Positions 19,122 through 27,770 of a DNA stretch of 64,000 nucleotides are shown in pieces. How positions within the stretch are numbered: the stretch's first letter is position 1; each line of letters opens with the position of its first letter. Made by a program: the position numbers and the translations under genes. Source of the DNA: Micromonospora vinacea (lineage in GTDB: Bacteria; Actinomycetota; Actinomycetes; Mycobacteriales; Micromonosporaceae). The stretch is taken from the NCBI RefSeq assembly GCF_015751785.1, contig NZ_JADOTY010000001.1:2728001-2792000 (forward strand), written 5' to 3'. The notes under the pieces are model-generated. The model worked only from the letters and a program-made list of their open reading frames with translations, was not told the origin of the DNA and searched no databases.

Positions 19122-20492
19122 ATGGATTTCACTCCGGTCCTCGCCATACTCGCCCTCATCGTCGCCGGTTTCCCGCTGGCCTTCGCGATACTGCGTAGTC
19201 CCTTCCTCGCCCTGCTCCTCGCGCCGCTCATGGCGGCGCTCCTGAGCTCTGTCGCGGTGGTCCTGATGCTGGTCGTCGGCGGCCCCCTGCTGCTCTGGCT
19301 CGCCCTGGTGGTGGCCGCCGGGGCGGCCTGCGCGTGGTGGCTGTTGCGCCGCCCCGGCGAGCCGGTGCCGTACGGGAGGTGGTCGCACGCGCTGTTGATC
19401 GCGCTACCTCTGCTCCCGCCGTGCCTCATGATCTTCGAACCGGCCTCCCGCTGGGACGCCCACTCCATCTGGTGGCTGCACGCCGGCTACTTCGCCAACG
19501 GGAGCGAGTACGCGCGGGCGGCGATCGGCAGTCCCGCCTTCGTCTTCTCACACACCGACTACCCACCACTCGCGTCCGCGCCCGTCGCCGCCGTGTGGAG
19601 CGTCGTCGAGCCGGACTTCCGTACCGCCCAGGTCATTGGCGCGCTGGTCACCGTCTCCGCTGTCGCGATGCTGGTCTACCTGGTCCGGCGGGCGCTGAGC
19701 CGGGTGTCCGCGCGGCTGGCCTGGGTGCTGGCCATCGCGCTGGGCCTGGCAACCTGGTCGGGCGTCACGTACGGGGTGACCGGCGGGCTCGCCGACGCGC
19801 TCTGGTCCGCCGCCTTCGCCGGAGCGGTGGTGGCCCTGCTGCTCAGTGCGGATCCGCTGCGCCGACCGCTGCTGCCGCTGTTGCTGCTGACCGTGGCGAC
19901 GCTCAGCAAGAACGAGGGGCTGATCGCCGCCGTGGGCCTCGCCCTGTTGGTCACCGTGCGGGCCCGCGCCGACCTGCGGCGAGCCGCGCTGGTCTGGCTG
20001 CCGGTGCTGGCCGGGGGTGCCTGGGCGGTGCTGGTCCGCCTACTGGATGCCCAGTCGGACATCACCAACGGCAGCTCGGGCGACCGGGGCGCGGGGGCGG
20101 TGGAGCGGTTCGACTTCACCATCGCGGCGATGTGGGACGTGGTTGGTCAGCTGGTGGTGGGTGCCGCTGTGGTGGCGCTGCTCGGCACCCTGTTCCTGCG
20201 GGGGCGACGGCAAGCCGCCGGGTTGGCGGCGGACGGCTGGGTGTGGGCGGTCAACGGCTACTACCTGGTTGTTCTGATCGGGACCTACGTCTCCGGCCCG
20301 AACGACATCGAGTGGTGGCTGGCGACCTCGGTGGACCGGGTGACGCTGCCGGTGACGCTCCTGTCGGCGGTGAGCCTTGCCGGATGGGTGGCCGTCGCAT
20401 TCGGCGGTGACAGCCGGGCGGAGTCGCGACCGGTGCTGGACCAGCCCCGCGAGCCGGCCCTGTCGGGTGCCACCCCGACGTCGACAGGTTGA
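19122..20492 (+). CDS. Polytopic membrane protein, probable GT-C fold glycosyltransferase
   Basis: The 456-residue protein has about 11-12 predicted membrane helices. A loop after the early helices contains ASRWDAHSIWWLHAGYFANG, with acidic and aromatic residues resembling the first extracytoplasmic loop of GT-C enzymes that use polyprenyl-phosphate sugars. A TLSKNEGLIAAVGLALL helix, found in GT39/GT83-like proteins, lies mid-protein. It is third in the operon begun by the GT2 gene. The assignment rests on topology and context; an unrelated transporter-like membrane protein is possible. Confidence 0.62.
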   Translation: MDFTPVLAILALIVAGFPLAFAILRSPFLALLLAPLMAALLSSVAVVLMLVVGGPLLLWLALVVAAGAACAWWLLRRPGEPVPYGRWSHALLIALPLLPPCLMIFEPASRWDAHSIWWLHAGYFANGSEYARAAIGSPAFVFSHTDYPPLASAPVAAVWSVVEPDFRTAQVIGALVTVSAVAMLVYLVRRALSRVSARLAWVLAIALGLATWSGVTYGVTGGLADALWSAAFAGAVVALLLSADPLRRPLLPLLLLTVATLSKNEGLIAAVGLALLVTVRARADLRRAALVWLPVLAGGAWAVLVRLLDAQSDITNGSSGDRGAGAVERFDFTIAAMWDVVGQLVVGAAVVALLGTLFLRGRRQAAGLAADGWVWAVNGYYLVVLIGTYVSGPNDIEWWLATSVDRVTLPVTLLSAVSLAGWVAVAFGGDSRAESRPVLDQPREPALSGATPTSTG

Positions 20493-20552
20493 TCGACTGA
20501 TCCGCGCCCGTCGGCGATTCCCACTACTACGATCCGTCGTTCATAGGGAAGT

Positions 20553-20903
20553 ATGGCGACCGTGGAAGCTCTCAGACTCATCCTCCTCTACGTCCATCTG
20601 ATCGGGTTCGCCCTGCTGCTAGGTGGCTCGATCGCCCAGTACGCCAGCGGTCGGCTGCGGATCAACCCGGCCATGCTGTGGGGCGCGGTGATCCAGTTGC
20701 TGACCGGGCTGGGCCTGTCCGCGCCGCTGCGCGACGGCGACGAGCCGGCACCGGCAAAACTTGTGACGAAGTTGGTGATCGCGCTGCTGATCTTCGTCAT
20801 GGTCTTCTTCTCCCGTAAGCGGGACGTGGTCAACCGCGGTCATTTCCTCGCGATCGTCGGTCTGACCCTGGTCAACGCGGCGGTCGCGGTCTTTTGGCGG
20901 TAA
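20553..20903 (+). CDS. Small four-helix integral membrane protein, unknown function
   Basis: The 116-residue protein has four predicted membrane helices (LILLYVHLIGFALLLGGSIA near residue 8, then about residues 40, 70 and 95). The first helix, with a His and a Gly-rich turn, recalls small DUF2269-like proteins, but I cannot assign a family firmly. A TACGAT -10-like box sits at 20529-20534 and a short AGGGA precedes the ATG. A nested hairpin begins in its stop codon. Confidence 0.65.
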   Translation: MATVEALRLILLYVHLIGFALLLGGSIAQYASGRLRINPAMLWGAVIQLLTGLGLSAPLRDGDEPAPAKLVTKLVIALLIFVMVFFSRKRDVVNRGHFLAIVGLTLVNAAVAVFWR

Positions 20904-20940
20904 CGTCCGAGGAGGAAAACGCCTCCAGAAAACGGACGTT
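20902..20940 (+). terminator. Nested hairpin at the stop codon of the small membrane protein
   Basis: AACGTCCG (20902-20909) pairs perfectly with CGGACGTT (20933-20940). Inside it GGAGG pairs with CCTCC around an AAAACG loop. It starts within the TAA stop codon, so it is probably the intrinsic terminator of this gene. Confidence 0.65.
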
Positions 20941-21161
20941 GCGGACGCCACGGCGCTCGGTTACCAGCACGAAGAGTGACGTGCCCCACGCAAGGGTTAC
21001 ACCCGGGTAACAGGCGCTCAACAGTCGTGCACGATTGTCGGCCGGTGGGTGGGCGCGGGCGTACGCTCCCGTCCGTAACGTGGGACAGCCGGCGGCATAC
21101 CGCAGGTCGGCTGATGGGCTGCCACCGCATTAGGCGCGGTGTGCAATGGGAAGGAGACGTC

Positions 21162-22247
21162 TTGCGCTCGGTGCGTGGGATGCGGATCGCCTCGATCTTC
21201 GCGGTGGGTGGGCTCGCGCTCACCGCCGCCGCTTGTGGCGAGGCCCCCAAGGATGACAACAACGCCGGCAGTGGCGCCAAGAAGTTCAGCGCCTGCATGG
21301 TGACCGACGTCGGCGGCATCGACGACAAGTCGTTCAACACCTCGGCCTGGAAGGGTCTGCAGGAGGCCAAGGCCGCCAACGACAACATCGACATCAAGTT
21401 CGTCGCGTCGAAGGCCGAGGCCGACTACGAGCCGAACCTGACGCAGTACGTCAACCAGAAGTGCGACTTCATCCTGGCGGTCGGTGGCCTGATGGGCGAC
21501 GCCACCTCGAAGATCGCCAAGGCGAACCCGAACCAGCAGTTCGGCATCGTCGACGCCAACCCGGGTGACGCCAACGTCTACCCGATGCAGTTCGACACCG
21601 CCCAGGCCGCGTTCCAGGCCGGCTACCTGGCCGCCGGGATGAGCAAGAGCGGCAAGGTGGGCACCTACGGTGGTCTGCCGATCCCGCCGGTCACCATCTT
21701 CATGGACGGCTTCGTCGACGGTGTGAAGTACTTCAACACCACCAAGGGCAAGAACGTCCAGGCGCTGGGTTGGAACAAGGAGACCCAGAAGGGCTCCTTC
21801 ACCAACGACTTCGCCAAGCAGGACGAGGGCAAGAAGGTCTCCGACGCGCTGGTCGCCCAGGGCGCGGACATCATCATGCCGGTCGCCGGCGGCTCCGGCC
21901 TCGGCACCACCGCCGCCGCCAAGGCGTCCGGTGGCAAGTACAGCACCATCTGGGTGGACGTCGACGGCTGCGAGAGCACCCCGGACTGCTCGGCGATCAT
22001 CACCACGGTCGTCAAGAACATCCCGGAGGCCGTCAAGGAGGCCGTGATCAAGGCCGCCGGGGGCGAGAAGCTGGAGGCCAAGCCGGGCTTCGTCGGCACC
22101 CTGGCCAACACCGGTGTCTCGATCGCCCCGTACCACGACTTCGACAGCAAGGTTCCGGCCGAGCTGAAGGCCGAGGTCGACAAGATCAAGGCGGACATCG
22201 CCGCCGGCACCATCACCGTCACCTCGAAGGCCCAGCCGACCAAGTGA
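21162..22247 (+). CDS. BMP family nucleoside-binding lipoprotein
   Basis: The 361-residue lipoprotein has a signal peptide and lipobox LTAAAC, then the basic membrane protein (BMP/Med) fold: VTDVGGIDDKSFN, a DFILAVGGLMGDAT segment, and YGGLPIPPVTIFMDGFVDG. BMP proteins bind purine or pyrimidine nucleosides for ABC import, and the downstream cdd, deoA, add and udk genes support that. I start at TTG 21162 because AAGGAG lies 5 nt upstream; the in-frame ATG at 21180 is the alternative. A strong hairpin separates it from the ATPase, so the lipoprotein may be made in excess. Confidence 0.92.
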   Translation: MRSVRGMRIASIFAVGGLALTAAACGEAPKDDNNAGSGAKKFSACMVTDVGGIDDKSFNTSAWKGLQEAKAANDNIDIKFVASKAEADYEPNLTQYVNQKCDFILAVGGLMGDATSKIAKANPNQQFGIVDANPGDANVYPMQFDTAQAAFQAGYLAAGMSKSGKVGTYGGLPIPPVTIFMDGFVDGVKYFNTTKGKNVQALGWNKETQKGSFTNDFAKQDEGKKVSDALVAQGADIIMPVAGGSGLGTTAAAKASGGKYSTIWVDVDGCESTPDCSAIITTVVKNIPEAVKEAVIKAAGGEKLEAKPGFVGTLANTGVSIAPYHDFDSKVPAELKAEVDKIKADIAAGTITVTSKAQPTK

Positions 22248-22305
22248 CAACCAGCCGGCCCCTCCGGTGAGATCATCGGGAGGGTCGGCGGGGGACAGGT
22301 ACGAC

Positions 22306-22359
22306 CGATCGGCCGCTCCGGCTCTGCGGATACTCCCGCCGAGTCGGAGCGGCCGATCG
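22306..22359 (+). terminator. Long hairpin between the BMP lipoprotein and ATPase genes
   Basis: A perfect 15-bp stem (22306-22320 with 22345-22359) extends inward by four more pairs including one G-U, leaving a 16-nt loop. It lies 59 bp after the lipoprotein stop. Such an intercistronic hairpin can act as a partial terminator or protect the upstream mRNA, giving more binding protein than ATPase and permeases. Confidence 0.7.
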
Positions 22360-22401
22360 CGCACCACGGCGGCCGGCCCGGTCCGGCCGGTCCACGGCAG
22401 C

Positions 22402-22407
22402 TAGGCT
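22402..22407 (+). promoter_or_regulatory. -10 box (TAGGCT) upstream of the importer ATPase gene
   Basis: TAGGCT lies 31 nt upstream of the proposed CTG start and 11 bp or more before the AGGAGG ribosome-binding site. A second promoter here would let the ATPase and permeases be transcribed apart from the lipoprotein gene. Confidence 0.45.
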
Positions 22408-22437
22408 GCACCATCGCTCGCACTCCAGGAGGTTGCG

Positions 22438-24045
22438 CTGAGACTCGAACTGCGCGGCATCACCAAGCGGTTCGGTGATCTGGTCGCCAACGATCACATC
22501 GACCTGACGGTGGAGCCTGGAGAGATTCACGCCCTCCTCGGCGAGAACGGCGCGGGCAAGTCGACCCTGATGAACGTGCTCTACGGGCTCTACCAGCCCG
22601 ACGAGGGCGAGATCCTGGTCGACGGCAAGCCGCTGAAGCTGAAGGGCCCTTCCGACGCGATCGGGGCCGGGATCGGCATGGTGCACCAGCACTTCATGCT
22701 GGTGCCGGTGTTCACCGTCGCCGAGAACATCATGCTCGGCGCCGAACAGGTCCGGGGCGGCATCGCCGGCTTCCTGGACCGGCGGCGGGCCCGGCGCGAG
22801 GTCACCGAGGTGTCCGAGCGCTACAACCTGCGGGTCGACCCGGACGCGGTGATCGAAGACCTGCCGGTCGGCATCCAGCAACGAGTCGAGATCGTCAAGG
22901 CGCTCACCCGCGACGTCGACCTGCTCATCCTGGACGAGCCGACCGCGGTGCTCACCCCCCAGGAGACCGAGGAGCTGCTGACTGTCATGCGGTCGCTCAA
23001 GGCGGCCGGCAAGTCGATCGTCTTCATCACCCACAAGCTCGGCGAGGTCAAGGCCATCGCCGACCGGATCACCGTGATCCGACGCGGAAAGACCGTCGGC
23101 ACCGCCTCGCCCGAGGCCAGCCGGGACGAGCTGGCCGCCCTGATGGTCGGGCGCAACGTCCGGCTCACAGTGGACAAGACCCCGGCCACGCCGGGCGAGC
23201 CCGTGCTGGAGGTGGCCGGGCTCGTGGTCGACGACGACCGGCAGATCCGCGCGGTCGACGGTGTGGACCTGACCGTGCGCGCGGGTGAGGTGCTCGGCGT
23301 GGCGGGCGTACAGGGCAACGGTCAGACCGAGCTGATCGAGGCGGTCATGGGGCTGCGCCCGGTGCTCGCCGGCACGATCAGCCTGGCCGGTGACCGGATC
23401 GACGGCTGGAAGCCCAAGAAGGTGCTCCGGGCGGGCGTCGGCTACGTGCCCGAGGACCGCAGCGTGGACGGCCTGGTCAAGGAGTTCAGCGTCGCGGAGA
23501 ACCTGGTGCTGGACATCTACGACCGGCCGCCGTTCGGTGCCGGGCTCGCGCTGAAGCCGGACGCGATCGCCGCCTCGGCGAAGGAGCGGATCGAGCAGTT
23601 CGACGTCCGCACCTCATCGGCCGACGCGGCGGTGGGCACCCTCTCCGGCGGCAACCAGCAGAAAGTGATCGTGGCCCGGGAGCTGTCCCGGCCACTGAAG
23701 CTCCTCATCGCCGCCCAGCCGACCCGTGGCGTCGACGTCGGGTCGATCGAGTTCATCCACAGTCAGATCATCCACGAACGGGACATCGGCACCGCCGTCA
23801 TGGTGGTCTCCAGCGAACTCGACGAGGTGATCGGGTTGGCCGACCGGATCGCGGTGATGTACCGCGGTCGGATCATCGGCATCGTCGGCCCGGACACCCC
23901 GCGTGAGGAGATCGGCCTGCTGATGGCCGGCATCAGCCCGGACGCGGCCCACGAGCGCAACACGGACGCCGTGCCCGGCGACGGGCCGGCCACCGACGGG
24001 AGCCCGGCGAGCGACCCGGGCTCCGCGAGCGAGGACGAGGCATGA
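22438..24045 (+). CDS. Nucleoside ABC transporter ATP-binding protein (double ABC), probable CTG start
   Basis: The 535-residue protein has two ABC domains. The first has a canonical Walker [10 protein letters not shown] near residue 35 and DEPTAVL. The second has the degenerate loop GVQGNGQTE, a signature LSGGNQQK and AQPTRGVD, as in the YufO/NupA/RbsA class. The first ATG/GTG/TTG in frame (GTG 22510) would remove 24 residues and cut into the first strands of the ABC fold. The CTG at 22438 restores the usual start ([14 protein letters not shown]) and has AGGAGG 5 nt upstream. It overlaps the first permease by 4 nt. Confidence 0.9.
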   Translation: MRLELRGITKRFGDLVANDHIDLTVEPGEIHALLGENGAGKSTLMNVLYGLYQPDEGEILVDGKPLKLKGPSDAIGAGIGMVHQHFMLVPVFTVAENIMLGAEQVRGGIAGFLDRRRARREVTEVSERYNLRVDPDAVIEDLPVGIQQRVEIVKALTRDVDLLILDEPTAVLTPQETEELLTVMRSLKAAGKSIVFITHKLGEVKAIADRITVIRRGKTVGTASPEASRDELAALMVGRNVRLTVDKTPATPGEPVLEVAGLVVDDDRQIRAVDGVDLTVRAGEVLGVAGVQGNGQTELIEAVMGLRPVLAGTISLAGDRIDGWKPKKVLRAGVGYVPEDRSVDGLVKEFSVAENLVLDIYDRPPFGAGLALKPDAIAASAKERIEQFDVRTSSADAAVGTLSGGNQQKVIVARELSRPLKLLIAAQPTRGVDVGSIEFIHSQIIHERDIGTAVMVVSSELDEVIGLADRIAVMYRGRIIGIVGPDTPREEIGLLMAGISPDAAHERNTDAVPGDGPATDGSPASDPGSASEDEA

Positions 24046-25415
24046 CCAACCCCAATCCGCAGTCCGGCTCGCCGGACAAGGAGCCGGCGAGCGAGGCGCA
24101 GGCCGCGCAGAACGCGCTCGGCAACACCGAACGGGCCGAGGTGGCGACCGAGCCGGACCGCTCGGTGGCGAAGCCGGGCCCGGAGCCGGAGCCGGAGCCG
24201 AGCCTCGGCCGGTTGTTCCTGGACAACCTCTGGGCGGCCAACACCTTCACTGTGACCCTGCTGTCGCTGGTGCTGGCGATCGTGGTCGGCGCGGTGCTGA
24301 TGATCATCTCTGATCCTGAGGTGCTCTCCACCTACTCGTACATCACCTCCCGGCCGTCCGACGCGCTCAACTCCAGCTGGACGCTCGTCAGCGAGGCGTA
24401 CGCGAACCTGTTCAAGGGCTCGGTCTTCGACCCCGAGGCGTTCTCCGGCTGGTTGGACGGCGCCAACGGCTGGCAGCCAGTGCTCGCGCCGATCTCGGAG
24501 ACGCTGACCTACGCGGCGCCGCTGGTCTTCACCGGTCTGTCGGTGGCGCTGGCCTTCCGGGGCGGCCTGTTCAACATCGGTGCCCAGGGCCAGGCCACCA
24601 TCGGCGTGATCATGGCGGCGCTGGCCGGCTTCCTGCTGCCGCTGCCGCCCGGCCTGCACCTGCTGGTGGCGGTGCTGGCCGGCGCGCTGGGTGGAGCGAT
24701 CTGGGGTTTCATCCCCGGCATCCTCAAGGCCCGTGCCGGCGCGCACGAGGTGATCAACACGATCATGCTCAACTACGTCGCCACGTACTTCCTCACCTGG
24801 CTGATCGTGCAGAACGGCGTGCAGGACCCGAACCGTACCGACGCGATCAGCAAGGCGGTGGACACCTCCGCCCAGCTGCCCCGACTGCTCGGCGACAACC
24901 TGCGGGTGCACGCCGGCATCCTGCTCGCCGTGCTGGCCACCTGGGCGGTCGCCTGGCTGCTCAACCGCTCGACGCTCGGCTTCGAGCTGCGCGCGGTCGG
25001 CGCCAACCCGGACGCCGCCCGGACCGCCGGCATCAGCGTCACCCGGACGTACATACTGATCATGGTCTTCGCCGGAATCCTGGCCGGCCTCGGCGGCTCG
25101 AACATGGTGCTCGGCTCGACCGCCAGCGCGTTGACCCCGCTGGTGGTCGCGCAGATCGGCTTCGACGGCATCCTGGTGGCGCTGCTCGGGCGGGTGAAGC
25201 CCTGGGGGGTGCTGCTCGCCGCGCTGCTGTTCGGGGCGCTGCAGGCCGGTGGTAACCGGATGCAGTCGTACTCCGGGATCTCGCTGGAGTTGGTGACAGT
25301 GCTCCAGGCGCTGATCGTCATCTTCATCGCCGCGCCGGCACTGGTGAAGGCGATCTTCCAGCTCCGGGCCGCACGTGCCGCCCGGTTGCAGACGAGCCTG
25401 GCGAAGGGCTGGTAA
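24042..25415 (+). CDS. Nucleoside ABC transporter permease 1 (YufP/BmpE-like)
   Basis: The 457-residue permease of the BPD_transp_2 (LivH/RbsC-like) family has an unusually long N-terminal tail of about 60 residues rich in Pro, Glu and Ala before the first membrane helix. About nine helices follow, with the family segment [19 protein letters not shown] and [15 protein letters not shown]. It overlaps the ATPase gene by 4 nt and ends 3 bp before the second permease. The pair should form the membrane pore of the BMP nucleoside importer. Confidence 0.92.
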   Translation: MTNPNPQSGSPDKEPASEAQAAQNALGNTERAEVATEPDRSVAKPGPEPEPEPSLGRLFLDNLWAANTFTVTLLSLVLAIVVGAVLMIISDPEVLSTYSYITSRPSDALNSSWTLVSEAYANLFKGSVFDPEAFSGWLDGANGWQPVLAPISETLTYAAPLVFTGLSVALAFRGGLFNIGAQGQATIGVIMAALAGFLLPLPPGLHLLVAVLAGALGGAIWGFIPGILKARAGAHEVINTIMLNYVATYFLTWLIVQNGVQDPNRTDAISKAVDTSAQLPRLLGDNLRVHAGILLAVLATWAVAWLLNRSTLGFELRAVGANPDAARTAGISVTRTYILIMVFAGILAGLGGSNMVLGSTASALTPLVVAQIGFDGILVALLGRVKPWGVLLAALLFGALQAGGNRMQSYSGISLELVTVLQALIVIFIAAPALVKAIFQLRAARAARLQTSLAKGW

Positions 25416-25418
25416 CTC

Positions 25419-26699
25419 ATGTCCACCATGGCTGTCCCCGACATCGCCGTCGCCCCGGTCGACGAGGGCTTCTGGACCCGCAGCCGCAAGGTCGGCCTCA
25501 CGTTGCTGGGGCTCGGCCTGCTGTCCGCGGTGCTCTTCGGCGCACTCGCCACCGACCAGCAGGCCCGGTTCACGCTCAGCGACGACGCGGCCGGCGCCGC
25601 ACTGGAGATCAACGGCACGATCGGGGCGATCCTGTTCGGGATCATCACGATCGCCGCCGGCGCGGCGCTGCTCGCCGGGGTGCCGAAGCGCTGGTTCCTT
25701 CCGGTGCTCGGCGTCGGGCTCGTCGGTTTCGTGCTGTCGTTCCTCTGCTGGCAGGTCTCCGCCGCGCCGGCCGGGCAGAACTTCATGCCACTGGTCAACA
25801 TCATCCGGGGCACGTTCATCCTGGCCCTGCCGCTGATCTTCGGCGCGCTCGCCGGGGTGCTCTGCGAACGCTCCGGCGTGGTCAACGTGGCCATCGAGGG
25901 CCAGCTGCTGATGGGCGCGTTCAGCGGGGCCCTGTTCGGCAGCATCTCCGGCAGCGTCTGGGTCGGCCTGGTCGCCGCCGCCATCGGCGGCGCGTTCATC
26001 TCGCTGCTGCTGGCCGTCTTCGCGATCCGCTACCTGGTCGACCAGGTCGTCATGGGCATCGTGCTGAACCTGCTGGCTGTCGGCGTCACCGGCTTCCTCT
26101 ACGAGCGGCTGATGCAGACCGACGCGGAGAAGTACAACAGTGCGCCCCGCTTCAGCAACTGGGAGATCCCGCTGCTGAAGGACATCCCGGTGCTCGGGCC
26201 GGCGCTGTTCCGCGGCAACATCTTCCTCTACCTCGGGCTGGTCCTGGTGCTGGTGATCCACATCGGGTTGTTCCGTACCCGGTGGGGGCTGCGGACCCGA
26301 TCGGTCGGCGAGCACCCGATCGCCGCCGACACTCTCGGCGTCAAGGTGCTGCGGGTCCGCTACCGCAACGTGCTGCTGGCCGGCGTGGTCGCCGGCATCG
26401 GCGGGGCGTCCTACACGCTGGCGCTCTACTCGTTCACCAAGAACATGATCGGCGGTAAGGGCTTCATCGCCCTGGCCGCGCTGATCTTCGGCCGGTGGAA
26501 CCCGACCGGGGCGCTGCTCGCCGCGCTCTTCTTCGGCTTCGCCGACCAGCTCGCCACCTACCTGGGCGCGATCAGCAGCTCCATCCCCAGCCAGTTCCTG
26601 GCCATGCTGCCCTACCTGGCGACCATCCTGGCCGTCGCCGGGCTGGTCGGCCGGGTCCGGGCACCGGCCGCCGACGGCAAGCCGTACATCAAGGGCTGA
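25419..26699 (+). CDS. Nucleoside ABC transporter permease 2 (YufQ/BmpF-like)
   Basis: The 426-residue partner permease has about ten predicted membrane helices. Family segments include GVLCERSGVVNVAIEGQLLM, VDQVVMGIVLNLLAVGVTGF and TRSVGEHPIAADTLGVKVL. Its first 110 residues hold two to three extra helices compared with shorter relatives. It starts at ATG 25419, 3 bp after permease 1. An inverted repeat 15 bp past its stop probably ends the importer transcript. Confidence 0.92.
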   Translation: MSTMAVPDIAVAPVDEGFWTRSRKVGLTLLGLGLLSAVLFGALATDQQARFTLSDDAAGAALEINGTIGAILFGIITIAAGAALLAGVPKRWFLPVLGVGLVGFVLSFLCWQVSAAPAGQNFMPLVNIIRGTFILALPLIFGALAGVLCERSGVVNVAIEGQLLMGAFSGALFGSISGSVWVGLVAAAIGGAFISLLLAVFAIRYLVDQVVMGIVLNLLAVGVTGFLYERLMQTDAEKYNSAPRFSNWEIPLLKDIPVLGPALFRGNIFLYLGLVLVLVIHIGLFRTRWGLRTRSVGEHPIAADTLGVKVLRVRYRNVLLAGVVAGIGGASYTLALYSFTKNMIGGKGFIALAALIFGRWNPTGALLAALFFGFADQLATYLGAISSSIPSQFLAMLPYLATILAVAGLVGRVRAPAADGKPYIKG

Positions 26700-26713
26700 C
26701 CGACCACTGGTCC

Positions 26714-26788
26714 GTCGATCATGGAGTTGTGGTGCCTCACAAAAGTCGCAAAGTTGCACCTGTCACCCACCACAACTGCATGATCGAC
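26714..26788. terminator. Inverted repeat after the importer operon
   Basis: Arms of 21 bp (26714-26734 and 26768-26788) are complementary with a single mismatch around a 33-nt loop. The arms begin GTCGATCATG, a GATCA-containing outer arm like those of the repeats near 3232 and 50258. Position directly after the last transporter gene suggests a terminator. Confidence 0.65.
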
Positions 26789-26891
26789 GAAGCCGGCGGG
26801 CCGGCGGGCCGGCGCGCTCCTGCGGGGGTGGACGTAACGGTCGCGGGACCCTGGCGGCTTCTGAACTGGGCTACTTCGGCAGGATGATGGC

Positions 26892-27602
26892 ATGACGGAC
26901 ATTGACTGGGCGCAGTTGCGCGCCGCCGCCACCGAGGCGATGCGGCACGCGTACGCGCCGTACTCGACGTTCCCGGTCGGCGCGGCCGCGCTGGTCGACG
27001 ACGGCCGGGTGGTGGTCGGCTGCAACGTGGAGAACGCCGCGTACGGTGTGACGCTCTGCGCCGAGTGCGGCGTCGTGTCCAGCCTGCACGCCACCGGCGG
27101 CGGTCGGCTCGTCGCGCTCTCCTGCGTCGACGCGACAGGCGAGCCGTTGATGCCGTGCGGCCGCTGCCGGCAGCTGCTCTGGGAGCACGGCGGGCCGGAC
27201 TGCCTGATCGAGAGCAAGACCCGGCCACTGCGGATGGCCGAGCTGCTGCCGCACGCCTTCGGCGTGGAGGACCTGGAGGCGGTCACCGGCGAGACGCCGG
27301 TGCCGGTGGTCCCGGAGCGGCTCGCCGCCTGGCGCGGGCGCGGCACCGTCTTCGTGCACCCGGACATGTCCGCCGGCCAGCAGGTCTGGACGGCGTACTG
27401 GGAGCGGTCGGCCGGCGACGACGCCGACGCCGAGACCGGCGTGCTGGAGGAGGCGCCGAGCTGGGACGACCCGGCCGAGGCGATCACCTGGGGCCTGGCC
27501 CGGACGCCCCGGGTGGTCGTGGTCGACGAGACCGGCACCATCTTCTGGGCCGGCGAGGGTGAGCCGCCGTTGGAGATCCCGGTGCGGTGGGCTGCTGGTT
27601 GA
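26892..27602 (+). CDS. cdd: Cytidine deaminase with an extra C-terminal domain
   Basis: Residues 1-129 form a complete tetrameric-type cytidine deaminase, with zinc-binding CAE at 56-58 and PCGRC at 88-92, the NVENAAYG loop and the LLPHAF end. It deaminates cytidine and deoxycytidine in pyrimidine salvage. Normal enzymes stop near residue 130. This protein continues to 236 with a segment containing GTVFVHPDMSAGQQVW, EAITWGLARTPRVVVVDETG and IFWAGEGE, for which I know no family. Codon use is unchanged across the junction. It follows the nucleoside importer and precedes deoA. Confidence 0.92.
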   Translation: MTDIDWAQLRAAATEAMRHAYAPYSTFPVGAAALVDDGRVVVGCNVENAAYGVTLCAECGVVSSLHATGGGRLVALSCVDATGEPLMPCGRCRQLLWEHGGPDCLIESKTRPLRMAELLPHAFGVEDLEAVTGETPVPVVPERLAAWRGRGTVFVHPDMSAGQQVWTAYWERSAGDDADAETGVLEEAPSWDDPAEAITWGLARTPRVVVVDETGTIFWAGEGEPPLEIPVRWAAG

Positions 27603-27624
27603 GCTCGGGATTGGTTGCGGTTGA

Positions 27625-27698
27625 GGGCCGGGGCCGACCGTGCCCGGCTCCGGGCGGTCAGGCTTGATCCCTCCGCCGGGCACGGTCGGCCCCGGCCC
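27625..27698. repeat. 74-bp hairpin with conserved 28-nt loop (copy 1)
   Basis: Two perfectly complementary 23-bp arms (27625-27647 and 27676-27698) enclose a 28-nt loop at 27648-27675. The loop recurs, reverse-complemented, at 27 of 28 positions in the loop of an identically sized hairpin at 50390-50463, although the stems are unrelated. It lies between cdd and deoA and could act as a terminator or as an RNA or DNA element of unknown kind. Confidence 0.8.
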
Positions 27699-27770
27699 CG
27701 TCGTGGGCACCCGCCGTCCCAGGGCACGGTTGCGGGGCGGTATCTCCATTCGACTAAGAAAGATCTTGTG

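Noticed and set aside
20980-21161. A riboswitch upstream of the BMP lipoprotein gene
   Set aside because: Short inverted repeats such as GGTTAC/GTAACC are present, but I could not match the leader to a known purine, preQ1 or other riboswitch core.
23763-26759. A 998-codon open frame antisense to the importer ATPase and permeases
   Set aside because: The translation is Gln/Arg/His-rich with no recognisable fold, and the sense strand carries three clear transporter genes in tight operon spacing.
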